Positions 52,324 to 60,975 of a stretch of DNA of 64,000 nucleotides are shown one piece after another; position 1 is the first letter of the stretch; every line of letters starts with the position of its first letter. The stretch comes from Nocardia fluminea (GTDB lineage Bacteria; Actinomycetota; Actinomycetes; Mycobacteriales; Mycobacteriaceae). The notes beneath the pieces were generated by a model that saw only the letters and a list, made by a program, of their open reading frames with translations, ran no database searches and was not told where the DNA came from. The DNA lies in assembly GCF_002846365.1 (NCBI RefSeq), contig NZ_PJMW01000002.1:5890001-5954000 (forward strand). Reading direction: 5' to 3'. A program made the position numbers and the translations under genes.

Positions 52324-53105
52324 GCGGGGCACTGTTGGACGGCAAGGTCGTCGTCGTCTCCGGGGTCGGACCGGGGCTGGGCAGGTCGATCTGCCTGGAG
52401 GCGGCCGCGGCCGGGGCGACGGTCGTGCTCGCGGCGCGCACCGAATCCCGCCTGCTCGAGGTGGCCGCCGAGATCGAGGCAGCGGGCGGCGCCACGCTGA
52501 GCGTGCCCACCGATATCACCGACGAGGCCGCGGTACAGAATCTCGTGGCACGGACGGTCGACACCTTCGGCCGGGTCGACGCACTCGTGAACAACGCGTT
52601 CTCGGTGCCGTCGATGAAGCCGCTCGATCGCACCGATTTCGACCACATCCGGTCCAGCCTCGATATGACGGTGCTCGGCGGCCTGCGGATGACGCAGGCG
52701 TTCGCACCCGCTCTCGCCGACGCCAAAGGCGCTGTGGTGATGATCAATTCGATGGTCGTGCGCCACTCCGAGCCGCGCTACGGCAGCTACAAACTCACCA
52801 AGGCCGCGTTGCTGGCCATGTCACAGACCCTGGCCACCGAACTCGGCGGCAAGGGCGTGCGGGTCAACAGCGTGCTGCCCGGCTACATCTGGACCGATCA
52901 GCTGAAGTGGTACTTCGGTCAGGTCGCCGAGAAGTACGGCATCACCGTCGAACAGGTCTACGAGCAGACGGCGTCGAAATCCGACCTGAAGCGGTTGCCC
53001 GAGCCGGACGAAATCGCCCGTGCCGTGGTGTTTCTCGCCTCCGACTGGTCCTCGGCGATCACCGGTCAGACCCTCGACGTCAACTGCGGCGAATACCACA
53101 ACTAG
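52320..53105 (+). CDS. Short-chain dehydrogenase/reductase in sulfation operon
   Basis: A 261-residue classical SDR. The cofactor motif is VVSGVGPGLGRSICLEA, with LVNNAF and the catalytic MINSMVVRH then YGSYKLTK (Tyr-xxx-Lys). The cofactor preference is unclear. ATG overlaps the DUF1214 stop, and the sulfotransferase starts 13 bases after. It likely oxidises or reduces the alcohol that is later sulfated; this is inferred. Confidence 0.9.
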   Translation: MSGALLDGKVVVVSGVGPGLGRSICLEAAAAGATVVLAARTESRLLEVAAEIEAAGGATLSVPTDITDEAAVQNLVARTVDTFGRVDALVNNAFSVPSMKPLDRTDFDHIRSSLDMTVLGGLRMTQAFAPALADAKGAVVMINSMVVRHSEPRYGSYKLTKAALLAMSQTLATELGGKGVRVNSVLPGYIWTDQLKWYFGQVAEKYGITVEQVYEQTASKSDLKRLPEPDEIARAVVFLASDWSSAITGQTLDVNCGEYHN

Positions 53106-53118
53106 GAGCTTGTAGAAG

Positions 53119-54252
53119 ATGACTGTGCGCACCGATGTCGGCACCGTGGCCGACCTGCACGCCTCAGCGACCAAACTCACCGGTCTCACCGATTTCGGGG
53201 CCGACGACTACACCGAGGCGTTGCAGGTTCTGCTCGACTCGTATCGCGACGAGGCCGGGCTCACCGAACTCGGCTCCAAGATGTCGCGCTTCTTTCTGCG
53301 CGGTGCGCTGGTCGCTCGTGCGCTGAGCGAAGCCGCGTGGGCGGCGAATCCCGGCTATATCGAAACACCGGTCACCCAGCCGATTTTCGTCACCGGGCTG
53401 CCCCGGACCGGTACCACCGCACTGCACCGGCTGCTGGCGGCCGATCCGGCCAATCAGGGGCTGGAGATGTGGCTGACCGATTTCCCGCAGCCACGACCAC
53501 CGCGCGAGAGCTGGGCCGACAATCCCGCTTACGCGCAGATCGACGCGGGTCTGCGACAGCATCAGGTGCAGAACCCCGAGTTCATGGGCCTGCACTACAT
53601 GAGCGCCTCCGACGTGGAGGAATGCTGGCAGCTGCTGCGCCAATCGGGCATGTCGTACTCCTACGGATGCCTCGCCTATCTACCGGGCTACACGCAATGG
53701 CTGTCCGGTCAGGATTGGACACCCGCCTACGCGCGTCACCGTCGCAACCTGCAGCTGATCGGCATGAACGACACCCGCCGCTGGGTCCTCAAGAACCCCA
53801 GCCACCTGTTCTGCCTCGATGCCCTGCTGGCGACCTACCCCGACGCCATCGTCATCCAGACCCACCGCGACCCCGCCACCATCATCCCCTCGGTCTGCAG
53901 TCTCAACGAACACGCCACCCGAGGCTGGTCCACGGTCTTCACCGGCGACACCATCGGCCGCACCCAACTCGACCTGTGGGCCCGTGGCTTCGCCGAGTTC
54001 ACCGCCGCCCGCGCCCGCCACCCCGAGGCCACCTTCATCGACGTCGACTTCGACGACCTGCGCACCGATCCCCTCGGTGTCGTCGACCGCATCTACACCC
54101 GAACCGGCGCCACCCTCACCCCCGAGGCCAGGTCGGCCATCACCGCGCTGGATCAGGAGAGCCGAACCGGCGCACGCAAACCAACCCACCAGTACTCACT
54201 GGCCGACTACGGATTGTCCGAGGAGATGGTCGCCGAGAGTTTCAGCAGCTGA
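53119..54252 (+). CDS. PAPS-dependent sulfotransferase
   Basis: A 377-residue protein. The 5'-phosphosulfate loop is VTGLPRTGTTALHRLLA near residue 93, WVLKNPSHLFCLDALLATYP is the conserved mid region and VIQTHRDPATIIPSVCSL the 3'-phosphate-binding part. This is the actinobacterial Sulfotransfer family found with lipid, steroid or glycolipid acceptors. AGGAG lies at 53105-53109 upstream. It closes an operon that makes its own PAPS. Confidence 0.92.
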   Translation: MTVRTDVGTVADLHASATKLTGLTDFGADDYTEALQVLLDSYRDEAGLTELGSKMSRFFLRGALVARALSEAAWAANPGYIETPVTQPIFVTGLPRTGTTALHRLLAADPANQGLEMWLTDFPQPRPPRESWADNPAYAQIDAGLRQHQVQNPEFMGLHYMSASDVEECWQLLRQSGMSYSYGCLAYLPGYTQWLSGQDWTPAYARHRRNLQLIGMNDTRRWVLKNPSHLFCLDALLATYPDAIVIQTHRDPATIIPSVCSLNEHATRGWSTVFTGDTIGRTQLDLWARGFAEFTAARARHPEATFIDVDFDDLRTDPLGVVDRIYTRTGATLTPEARSAITALDQESRTGARKPTHQYSLADYGLSEEMVAESFSS

Positions 54253-54457
54253 TCTCGAACGGCCAGGCTACCGACGCTCGCCGGGCATCCCGGACCGGAT
54301 GCCCGGCGAGCGATGCGATGTCGTGCTTGTCAGCGAGGCCGGCGTCGACCGCCAGCAGGGAAAGCAAACGCAGTGGTCGACCGGCCTTCGCCGCCGCCTC
54401 CAGGTTGTGATGGCCGTCGAGTAGGAAGCGACCGGCCGCCACCTCGTGCGGCTTCAT
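54242..54457 (-). CDS. Small protein with LLDGHH motif
   Basis: A 71-residue protein, MKPHEVAAGRFLLDGHHNLE then AAAKAGRPLRLLSLLAV. The DGHH-x-LEAA segment recalls ParB-like/catalytic-fragment tails found at the end of larger proteins. ATG 54457 overlaps the stop of the TerD-fusion gene (ATGA). Its 3' half covers a strong hairpin that serves the opposite strand, so it may be a remnant. Confidence 0.5.
   Translation of the reverse strand: MKPHEVAAGRFLLDGHHNLEAAAKAGRPLRLLSLLAVDAGLADKHDIASLAGHPVRDARRASVAWPFEISC
54275..54312 (+). terminator. Hairpin after the sulfotransferase gene
   Basis: A perfect 16-bp stem, CGCTCGCCGGGCATCC and its complement, with loop CGGACC, 23 bases after the sulfotransferase stop. 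There is no T-run, so termination is likely but not certain. Confidence 0.6.
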
Positions 54458-56277
54458 TCGTCGACGTCGACCCCGTACCGCCTGGCGAGTTCGGCGAGAT
54501 CGGTCTCGTAGCCCTGGCCAACCGCGCGCAGCCGCCAATCTTCACCGCGCAGATACAGCTCGGCGAGCAGCAGGGTGCGTTCCACGGTCGCGGCATCGAG
54601 CGTGGAACGTATCGCGGTGCTCGATTCCGTGCCGGCGGCGAAGTCCAGCTCGATGGCGCCGACGTCGCCGAAGGTGAGACCGGCACCGTCGAGCGAAGCG
54701 GCGAGGACGACGCGAGTGCAGTGCTCGGGCAGGTCATCGAGGACCAGGGTGATCGACTGCTCGTTCGGCCCGTCCTCGGAAAGCTTGGCGCCCTGCGATT
54801 CTGGCTGGTTGTAGAACAGGAAGTCGTCGGAGTCGTCGACTCGCTCATCGCTGCCGAGCAGGAACGCGACGAGATCCACGGTCGGCGCACTGAGCTGGCT
54901 CCATGTTGCCCGCAGTGTCCACATATTGCCGCCCTCGGCGATCGGCACGTCGATCACCTGACCTCGCGACAAAACCGTCGGCTCCGCGGGCCGGACTTCA
55001 GCAGGACCAGGTGCGGTCGATGCCGCAGGGACGGCCGCGGGCGCGATCGCACCCTGCTCGAGCAGGTCTGGTCCGTGGACCGCCAGTGCGAGTTCGCGGG
55101 CCTTTCGCGCGCGCCGGTCGGATTCCCCACCTGCGAGAAGGACCAGATCTGTCACTGTCGCGGAGAGATTCACCGCGGCCGAACCACCGAACTCGACGAT
55201 CCGCGAACGCGCCGCCGCAGCCTCGCCGTGGGTGCCGCCCAGCACCAGAATCCGCCGACCGGCCAGCCGACCCGATATCGCCCGTGCGGGTACCGTCGAC
55301 CGACGTGGCGCCGCAACCTCAGGTACCGCAGCCCCTTTCAGGTGACCCGGTTCTACCGACTCGAGCAGCACGACGAACCGAGCCTCATCGATCACCGTTG
55401 TTCCGAACTCGAAGGCTTTGCGCGCCTTGCCCGTTCGAGCATGTGCATTGTTGGTGACCAGCACACTGGTCCGGTTACTCACCGTGCTCATGATGTCGAG
55501 CCCCGCAGCCTCGGCACGGGCGACGAGCTCTTCCCGTTCGATCCGGGTCTCTCCAGTAAGCGCTACCTTCATTCCCTGGCGCAGGCGGCCGGCCACCGCC
55601 AGCTTCCCTGGATAGGCGAAGTCGCACGGCTGCTTCGGGCCTCGACGTTCGACCGGCCACCTGGACTGCGTCGGCCTGGCCGAATCAGGTGCGCAGTCGA
55701 GCAAAGGGGGTGCGATACCGAGATGGGCCGCGTCGGCGACCAACGCTCGAAGAACATTCGCGAGAACACGGGTGTCGTCGAGCGCGTCGTGCGCCTTCTG
55801 CTGCGGCACACCGTAATACATCGCCAGCGTGCCCAGCCTGTAGTCGGGTGTCGGCAGCGCGATGCGGCGAGCCAGTGCCAACGTGCACAGTCGGCGCTGC
55901 ACCGGCAGAGCACCCCCGGCCCGGGCGAACTCCTGCAGCAGGAACCCGTAGTCGAACAACGCGTTGTGCGCCACCATCACCCGGCCGTCCAGCATGGCCG
56001 TCAGTTGGTCGCGCACCTGACCGAACTCGGGCGAGCCCCGCAGCACCTCGGCCGTGAGCCCGTGGATGTGCACGGGACCAGGATCGCAACCCGGATCGAT
56101 CAGGCTGTGGAACTCTCGCGTCACCCGGCCGGTGCCGTCCAGCGTCACCGCCGCGACGGACAGCACCCGGTGCCGGTGCGGCCGTAGCCCGGAGGTCTCG
56201 ACATCCACCACGGTGAACGCACCGAACCCGGCTGTTTGCTGCTGCTCATCGACCTGCGTCATCCCCTGCATGAGCAT
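54454..56277 (-). CDS. DnaQ-like exonuclease - BRCT - TerD fusion protein
   Basis: A 607-residue multidomain protein. Residues 18-180 are a DEDDh 3'-5' exonuclease (TVVDVETSGL, MVAHNALFDYGFLLQEF, KAHDALDDTRVLANVL). Residues 235-315 resemble a BRCT domain (MKVALTGETRIEREELVARA, TSVLVTNNAHARTGKARKA), and 340-400 a second BRCT-like unit. Residues 440-605 are a TerD domain with Ca-site-like DSDDFLFYNQP and GDVGAIELDFAAGTE. Start could be 56277, 56271 or 56262. TerD proteins belong to stress/tellurite and calcium-linked systems. The fusion suggests DNA-end processing under stress. Confidence 0.85.
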   Translation of the reverse strand: MLMQGMTQVDEQQQTAGFGAFTVVDVETSGLRPHRHRVLSVAAVTLDGTGRVTREFHSLIDPGCDPGPVHIHGLTAEVLRGSPEFGQVRDQLTAMLDGRVMVAHNALFDYGFLLQEFARAGGALPVQRRLCTLALARRIALPTPDYRLGTLAMYYGVPQQKAHDALDDTRVLANVLRALVADAAHLGIAPPLLDCAPDSARPTQSRWPVERRGPKQPCDFAYPGKLAVAGRLRQGMKVALTGETRIEREELVARAEAAGLDIMSTVSNRTSVLVTNNAHARTGKARKAFEFGTTVIDEARFVVLLESVEPGHLKGAAVPEVAAPRRSTVPARAISGRLAGRRILVLGGTHGEAAAARSRIVEFGGSAAVNLSATVTDLVLLAGGESDRRARKARELALAVHGPDLLEQGAIAPAAVPAASTAPGPAEVRPAEPTVLSRGQVIDVPIAEGGNMWTLRATWSQLSAPTVDLVAFLLGSDERVDDSDDFLFYNQPESQGAKLSEDGPNEQSITLVLDDLPEHCTRVVLAASLDGAGLTFGDVGAIELDFAAGTESSTAIRSTLDAATVERTLLLAELYLRGEDWRLRAVGQGYETDLAELARRYGVDVDE

Positions 56278-56426
56278 CGCATCGTTCGCCGGGCCCGGAA
56301 CGTTGCATTCGACGATCAGTGACGCGAGTTACGGTGCGAGACTTCGGCACCGAGTCGGGGCACCCGATCCGGGCCGTTGGCGCCGACAACTCAGGTGGCG
56401 GCCGGGGCACCTAGCGCCGCCGAAGA

Positions 56427-56510
56427 TCACTCGCCGCCCATCGCGATTTGGTAGAGGGTGGCGAGGGCGTCGTCACCGCGCAGGGACTCCAGGCCCACCT
56501 CAACCACCTT
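56427..56510 (-). pseudogene. Possible C-terminal gene fragment
   Basis: The minus strand reads VVEVGLESLRGDDALATLYQ then IAMGGE and a stop at 56427. It looks like the natural end of a protein but has no body upstream, because the next bases belong to a regulator fragment on the plus strand. Identity unknown. Confidence 0.3.
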
Positions 56511-56967
56511 GCCCAGCGGCAAGATCCTCCGTGCCTACCTCGACCCACTCCAGACCGTCCTGGACGGCAATGAGGTACTGCACCGGATGATGCCCTGCCT
56601 GGACAAGGCCGACCACAACGGCATGCGCTGGATGCTGACCCAGCCGCCCGTGACCCGCGTCTACGGCTGGCGCGGCGAACTGCTCGACCTCGTCCGTAAC
56701 CTGCGCACAGTGCTGGCCCGCTACCGCAACGATCCCCGGGCACAAGAACTGGTCCGCACGCTGCGCAAAGACATCGCTTTCCGTAGTGCCTGGGACGGCA
56801 CCCCGATGCAAGTCACCTACGACTGGCCCCGCACGACACCGATGCGCCTGCGGATTCCCGGCACCAGACAACCGCTCGCACTCAACCTCGAAATCAACGA
56901 GTACGGGGCATGCTCGGAAGTCCTCGTCGTCCACGGCCTCTACAGCACACCCGCGATCGTGTGCTGA
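56458..56967 (+). pseudogene. Truncated XRE/MmyB-type regulator (ligand domain only)
   Basis: From about 56520 the frame reads ILRAYLDPLQTVLDGNEVLH, NGMRWMLTQPPVTRVYGWRG, LVRNLRTVLARYRNDPRAQE and LNLEINEYGACSEVLVVHGL, resembling the MmyB-like sensor domain behind actinobacterial helix-turn-helix proteins. The helix-turn-helix half is missing and replaced by unrelated sequence, so this is probably a remnant. Confidence 0.5.
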
Positions 56968-57076
56968 GAACATCGGCGCGAGTCAGGGCAGAAGCGAAGC
57001 CAAGCCGCACATGGACTCTGCATTGGACCCTCGCCCTCTTGATCAGCTCTGCGAGGTGTACCGACCGTTGACATCG

Positions 57077-57547
57077 TTATGCCCTCGCTGCGCCTTCTGG
57101 CCATACGATGTCGACCGGGATGCCGTGCTTGCGCGCCAGCTCTACCACGGTGCCGGTGCCCGCGCGCTGCCCGTCCTGGCTGTCCCAGACCGCGATCATC
57201 CGATCTACGCCCTGGACGAGTGCCGCGTTCGCAGCCTCGTAGGCTTCGCGGCCCGCGCTGTCGAAGTCCATTGTTCGCACGTTGGCGGCACGAGCGATCA
57301 GCGCATCGAACTGGGCGGCATGGTCGGGCTTCACCTTCGCTTCCCGATAGTCGCGTGAGGGCAGCACGACCTCCAACTGGCCGCCGATGTCGAGGACGGC
57401 TTCGGCGAAGACGCTGTCGGCCCCGCGCGCGATGCACGATATCCCCACGAGATCTGGGGTTCCGTCGAGCAGGTCGATGACTGCTTCCCGCACCAGTTCG
57501 GCTGTCGCTGGGGTGATGTTCATGTGTCCGGTGACGCTGATCCTCAT
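57077..57547 (-). CDS. SLOG-type Rossmann protein
   Basis: A 156-residue protein. It opens MRISVTGHMNITPATAELVR, then ISCIARGADSVFAEAVLD, EVVLPSRDYREAKVKPDHAA, VDRMIAVWDSQDGQRAGTGT and VVELARKHGIPVDIVWPEGA. This order (GH start, GAD, nucleotide-like D, GGTG-type loop) is that of the SLOG superfamily, whose members bind nucleotides or nucleotide-derived signals. ATG 57547 lies 7 bases after the stop of an XRE gene on the same strand, so they form one unit, now broken upstream by an IS element. Confidence 0.8.
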   Translation of the reverse strand: MRISVTGHMNITPATAELVREAVIDLLDGTPDLVGISCIARGADSVFAEAVLDIGGQLEVVLPSRDYREAKVKPDHAAQFDALIARAANVRTMDFDSAGREAYEAANAALVQGVDRMIAVWDSQDGQRAGTGTVVELARKHGIPVDIVWPEGAARA

Positions 57548-58948
57548 TTCGCCATCATGCCGGGGACAGCACCAGCGGGTACAGCATGTCTCGTAGCTGT
57601 GCCGCTGGTCGGCTGGTTCCGTATTCGCCCGTGCGCTGGTACACCTCCAGAACTTTCGCCCGGACACGATCGGAACTGGTCCTACTGACATCTTCGAGGG
57701 CGGCTTCGCCGAGTCGGAGAGCTTCCGCGTATTCGCCTTGGATGAGCCGGGCCTCGGCGATTCCGAGCCGATCCAGCGCACTGGAACGCCAGCGTTCAGG
57801 GCGACGCATCGTAATGGCCGAGGTGATCGCCTCGGCGGCTTCGTCCGCGAACTCAGCTTGCGTGCGGGCGAGTTCAAGCAAACGGCCCCCCAGCGTGCCC
57901 GACAATTCCGCTGCATCGAAGTAATGCAGCCAGTAAGGGTCCTCCGCTGGGCGGGCGTCGCCGAAGGCGCCATGCGCCTTATCGGCGGCGCGATGGAATG
58001 CAGCAGGCCGCCCGAGTTTGGCGTACGCCCACGCTTCACGGGTGTACAGCAGCGCGCGAGTGGTCGGGGTGATCGACCGTCCGACGACGTCCTGGGCGAG
58101 GCGCACGAGTTCGAGGGCATCGTTCGCACGCGCGTGGGAGTAGGCGATCCGGTCGACTCCGTGACCCTCGGGTTGGAGAGTCAGCATTTGGCGGGCGAGG
58201 CCGGCGAGTGCGTTGGCGAACAGGCCCGGGTCGTCGGCGTGACGCGCGGAGCGGGCGGAGAGCAGGTAGTAACCCTGCGCGGTGTGCTGCTCACCGCAGT
58301 CCCAGGACATGGTGGCTGCCGTTTCGGCGAGCAGGGCACGGATGTGCCCTAGACGCTGGCGTCGCCCCCGGTTGGTCTCAGCGGCCACCATGTCGTTCAC
58401 CTCGGACAGTTGGCCGACGACGGCTTTGCGGCGTAGTCCTCCGCCGAACTTGTCGTCCCACTCCCGGAACAATCGAGCGGCGTGTTCGAGTTCGTCGAGT
58501 TCTTGGTTGCCGGTGCCGGTAATGACCGGGACAGATCGAGCCGTCCCGCGCTGTTGGCGTAACCAGCGTTCGAGAGGTTCGAGGAGGTACGCGCCGACGA
58601 CAACACTGACTAGCGTTGTCGCGGCTTCGCGGCGATCCACGAGGAGGTCCTTTCGTGCGAGGTCGTCGGCGACGTCCTCGCACGACGCTTTCCAGATCGG
58701 CGGATCAGGGTCGACCTCGAAGACGCCGGGCGCGACTGCCCGCCGGGTTTGTAGTTGATCGAACTTGGCTCGCTGCTCAAGGGTCGCCGCGGCGAGTATG
58801 GCTTCCATCCGGTCTGCGTGATCAGGGCGGAGCGTGATCGTTTCCTGTCGCTTGCACCACTTCTTGATCGTGTTGATGTGGATGCCAGCGCGAACAGAAA
58901 ACCGTTCGTGCGACAGATCCAGCGCTGCACGCAAATCCGCCGCACCTG

Positions 58949-58975
58949 TGAGGTTCCCCCGCTTTCACGGAGAGC
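58949..58975. repeat. Left inverted repeat of the IS
   Basis: Begins TGAGGTTCCCCCGCT, centre TTCA, ends CGGAGAGC. It pairs with the right end at 60214-60240 with only the four central bases different. Confidence 0.92.
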
Positions 58976-59014
58976 TCCAACCCGTGGTCCTATAGGACCG
59001 GAAGGAGTCGATCA

Positions 59015-59320
59015 GTGGCAGCACCGAAGAAATATCCGGACGAGTTGAGAGCTCGAGCCGTGCGGTTGTATCGAGAGTCCGATCCCAAGCCGACGATCCG
59101 GAAGCTCGCCGAGCAACTCGGGGTGCATCACGAGGCATTGCGGAACTGGATCCGCCAAGCCGAAGCCGATGCCGGCCACCGCCACGACCGCCCGACGACC
59201 GACATGGCCGAGGAGAACAAGCAACTCCGTAAACGAGTCGCCGAGCTGGAGCGGGTCAACGCTGTATTGCGTGATGCGAGTGCGTATTTCGCCTCGGAGC
59301 TCGGCCAGACCCGGCGGTGA
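59015..59320 (+). CDS. IS3-family transposase OrfA
   Basis: A 101-residue protein. The helix-turn-helix region is KKYPDELRARAVRLYRESDP then EQLGVHHEALRNWIRQAEAD, followed by a leucine-zipper-like coil (EENKQLRKRVAELERVNAVL). GTG 59015 has AAGGAG upstream. The start of orfB overlaps its stop as GTGA. Confidence 0.92.
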   Translation: MAAPKKYPDELRARAVRLYRESDPKPTIRKLAEQLGVHHEALRNWIRQAEADAGHRHDRPTTDMAEENKQLRKRVAELERVNAVLRDASAYFASELGQTRR

Positions 59321-60210
59321 TTGTGCGGTTCGTCAATGAATATCCGCAGCACCCGGTCGAGCTCGTATTACGGGTTCTGGGGATCGCGTCCTCGACGTAT
59401 TACGGCTGGTTGCGGCAGGCGAAGGCGCCGTCACGGCGGAAACTGGCCGACCAAGAGCTGCTGGCTGAGATCGTCGATATCCATACCAGCTCCGGCGGGA
59501 CTTACGGGTCGCCGCGGGTTCACGCGATGCTGGCCCGGCGCGGGTTCTCGGTCGGCCGCAAACGCGTTGAGCGGTTGATGCGGAGTGCGGGTTTGCAGGG
59601 CGCGTTCCTGCGGAAGAAGTGGCGGCTGGGCTCGACCCGACAGGATCGGCGTGCCGCCCCAGCTCCAGATCTGGTCAACCGGGACTTCACTGCCGGCGAG
59701 CCGGACCGGCTGTGGGTCGCCGATGCCACCCGCATCGTCTGCGGCGAGGGTGTGTTCTGGCTGGCCGCGGTCCGGGACGCGTTCTCGAACCGAATCGTGG
59801 GCTGGAAGTGCTCGGACCGTTGTGACACCGAGCTGGTTCTCGGCGCTCTCGAGTACGCGGTCTGGACCCGCGATGTTCGTGACGGGCAGCTCGTCCATCA
59901 TTCCGATCGCGGGTCGACCTACACGGCAATCCGGTTCGCTAACCGGTTGGCAGACAACGGGATAGCGCAATCCATGGGTTCAGTCGGAGACAGCTACGAC
60001 AACGCTCTCATGGAGAACTTCTTCTCCACTCTGAAGACCGAGTTGGTGTATCGGAACAGTTGGCGGACAAGGGAAGACGCCGAGAACGCCTTGTTCGCCT
60101 ACATCGATGGCTGGTACAACACCCAGCGGATCCAGAAGAGGCTGGGTTGGCAGTCACCCGACGAGTACGAAGCCAGCTACCATGGCCAGGTTCCAGCCGG
60201 AACCAGGTAA
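59317..60210 (+). CDS. IS3-family transposase OrfB
   Basis: A 297-residue rve-type transposase. The DDE residues can be placed as Asp in LWVADATRIV, Asp in LVHHSDRGSTYTA and Glu in NALMENFFSTLKTEL. HTH-like GTYGSPRVHAMLARRG precedes. GTG 59317 overlaps the OrfA stop; a fused OrfAB could arise by frameshift, as in other IS3 elements. Confidence 0.93.
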   Translation: MIVRFVNEYPQHPVELVLRVLGIASSTYYGWLRQAKAPSRRKLADQELLAEIVDIHTSSGGTYGSPRVHAMLARRGFSVGRKRVERLMRSAGLQGAFLRKKWRLGSTRQDRRAAPAPDLVNRDFTAGEPDRLWVADATRIVCGEGVFWLAAVRDAFSNRIVGWKCSDRCDTELVLGALEYAVWTRDVRDGQLVHHSDRGSTYTAIRFANRLADNGIAQSMGSVGDSYDNALMENFFSTLKTELVYRNSWRTREDAENALFAYIDGWYNTQRIQKRLGWQSPDEYEASYHGQVPAGTR

Positions 60211-60213
60211 TTC

Positions 60214-60240
60214 GCTCTCCGGCTCAGCGGGGGAACCTCA
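60214..60240. repeat. Right inverted repeat of the IS
   Basis: Reads GCTCTCCG-GCTC-AGCGGGGGAACCTCA, the inverted partner of the left end. The next four bases CCTG repeat the left flank. Confidence 0.92.
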
Positions 60241-60305
60241 CCTGCGCCCGTCCACTTCTTCATAGTCGACTCCTGGTCCCTGGCGAAAGAGGTTGTGTTC
60301 CAGCG

Positions 60306-60343
60306 TGTACCGGCCATGTACCGGTGCGTGTGTCGCGTGTACC
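60306..60343. promoter_or_regulatory. TGTACC repeats upstream of the interrupted XRE gene
   Basis: TGTACCGG occurs at 60306-60313 and 60317-60324 (11 bases apart), with TGTACC again at 60338-60343. They lie 43-80 bases upstream of the XRE start. Probably binding sites for that regulator or its promoter. Confidence 0.45.
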
Positions 60344-60540
60344 TACGTGGACTTCCGGGATGGTCGCTCGGGCAGCAAGGTTGGTTGGGCACCCGATGCC
60401 AGTTCGTCCCTCGTCTCCGGCAACGGCGAAACCGAACTCCTAGCGATTCAACCGTAGGCGGGTGATCCAATGCTGGCCAGTAGCAGTTTATTTCAGGCGA
60501 ACGAACACGTCCCGCGTGTAACGAGGACCTGCAATTCCCA

Positions 60541-60677
60541 GTACCTGGCCGGGAAATGCCACCGGAATACCACCGGAACGCCACCGCTGTGCGGTTCCTG
60601 GCGTTGCCGCTGGCAGGCAACGATTGAACACAGGACCCGATCCCGGGGCACCCGAAGCGAAGTCGCTGGCCAGGTAC
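60541..60677. repeat. Long-range inverted repeat upstream of the small-gene array
   Basis: GTACCTGGCC (60541-60550) is exactly complementary to GGCCAGGTAC (60668-60677), 117 bases apart. Between them CCACCGGAA repeats twice (near 60558-60580). The 450-base region 60264-60714 shows no gene and should carry the promoters for both strands. Confidence 0.45.
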
Positions 60678-60714
60678 CCCTCGTTGTCGGAAGCGCCACC
60701 AGAGAGGCCCGCAC

Positions 60715-60975
60715 ATGACACATTCCGACGAGCTGCACCCGCAATCCACCGCGGCGAGGCAGGAGCGGTCATCCAGTACTAGCGCGAACCCCTCAGCCGA
60801 CACGCTCACCCCCATCGAGGCCACTCACGCCTTCAGCCCAACGCGCGCCGAGCTTGTCAACGCGCTCGAGGCGATGCGCCAAGCCGGTTTCCTCGCCACC
60901 GCTCCTACTCCACCAACAGTCGACGCCACAGGGCCACACGCCCCGACGACTCCGGCGCCCGAGGAGTCCCGATGA
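60715..60975 (+). CDS. Small protein 1 of a four-gene overlapping array
   Basis: An 86-residue protein with a low-complexity head, a helical core (FSPTRAELVNALEAMRQAGF) and a Pro/Thr-rich tail. GAGAGG precedes the ATG. Its stop overlaps the next ATG by four bases. No family is recognised. Similar small-gene arrays beside XRE regulators are common in Nocardia. Confidence 0.6.
   Translation: MTHSDELHPQSTAARQERSSSTSANPSADTLTPIEATHAFSPTRAELVNALEAMRQAGFLATAPTPPTVDATGPHAPTTPAPEESR

Larger units (their letters stand above)
58949..60240 (+). mobile_element. IS3-family insertion sequence, complete, 1,292 bp
   Basis: The 27-bp terminal inverted repeats at 58949-58975 and 60214-60240 both begin TGAGGTTCCCCCGCT and end CGGAGAGC, differing only in the four central bases. 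The flanks show a CCTG duplication (58945-58948 and 60241-60244). Inside are orfA and orfB with a DDE catalytic set. The intact repeats and duplication point to a recent insertion. Confidence 0.93.
57555..60263 (-). pseudogene. XRE-family regulator interrupted by an IS3-family element
   Basis: The gene starts at ATG 60263 (AGGAG 6-10 bases before) with MKKWTGA, is broken at 60241-60244, and resumes at 58948 with GAADLRAALDLSHERFSVRA. Removing the IS and one copy of CCTG restores 1,413 bases, exactly 471 codons, giving a 470-residue protein. It has a helix-turn-helix (RFSVRAGIHINTIKKWCKR) and a long helical, TPR-like region to the end. An internal TTG at 58934 could still start a nearly full-length protein if transcribed. 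The SLOG gene follows. Confidence 0.86.
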
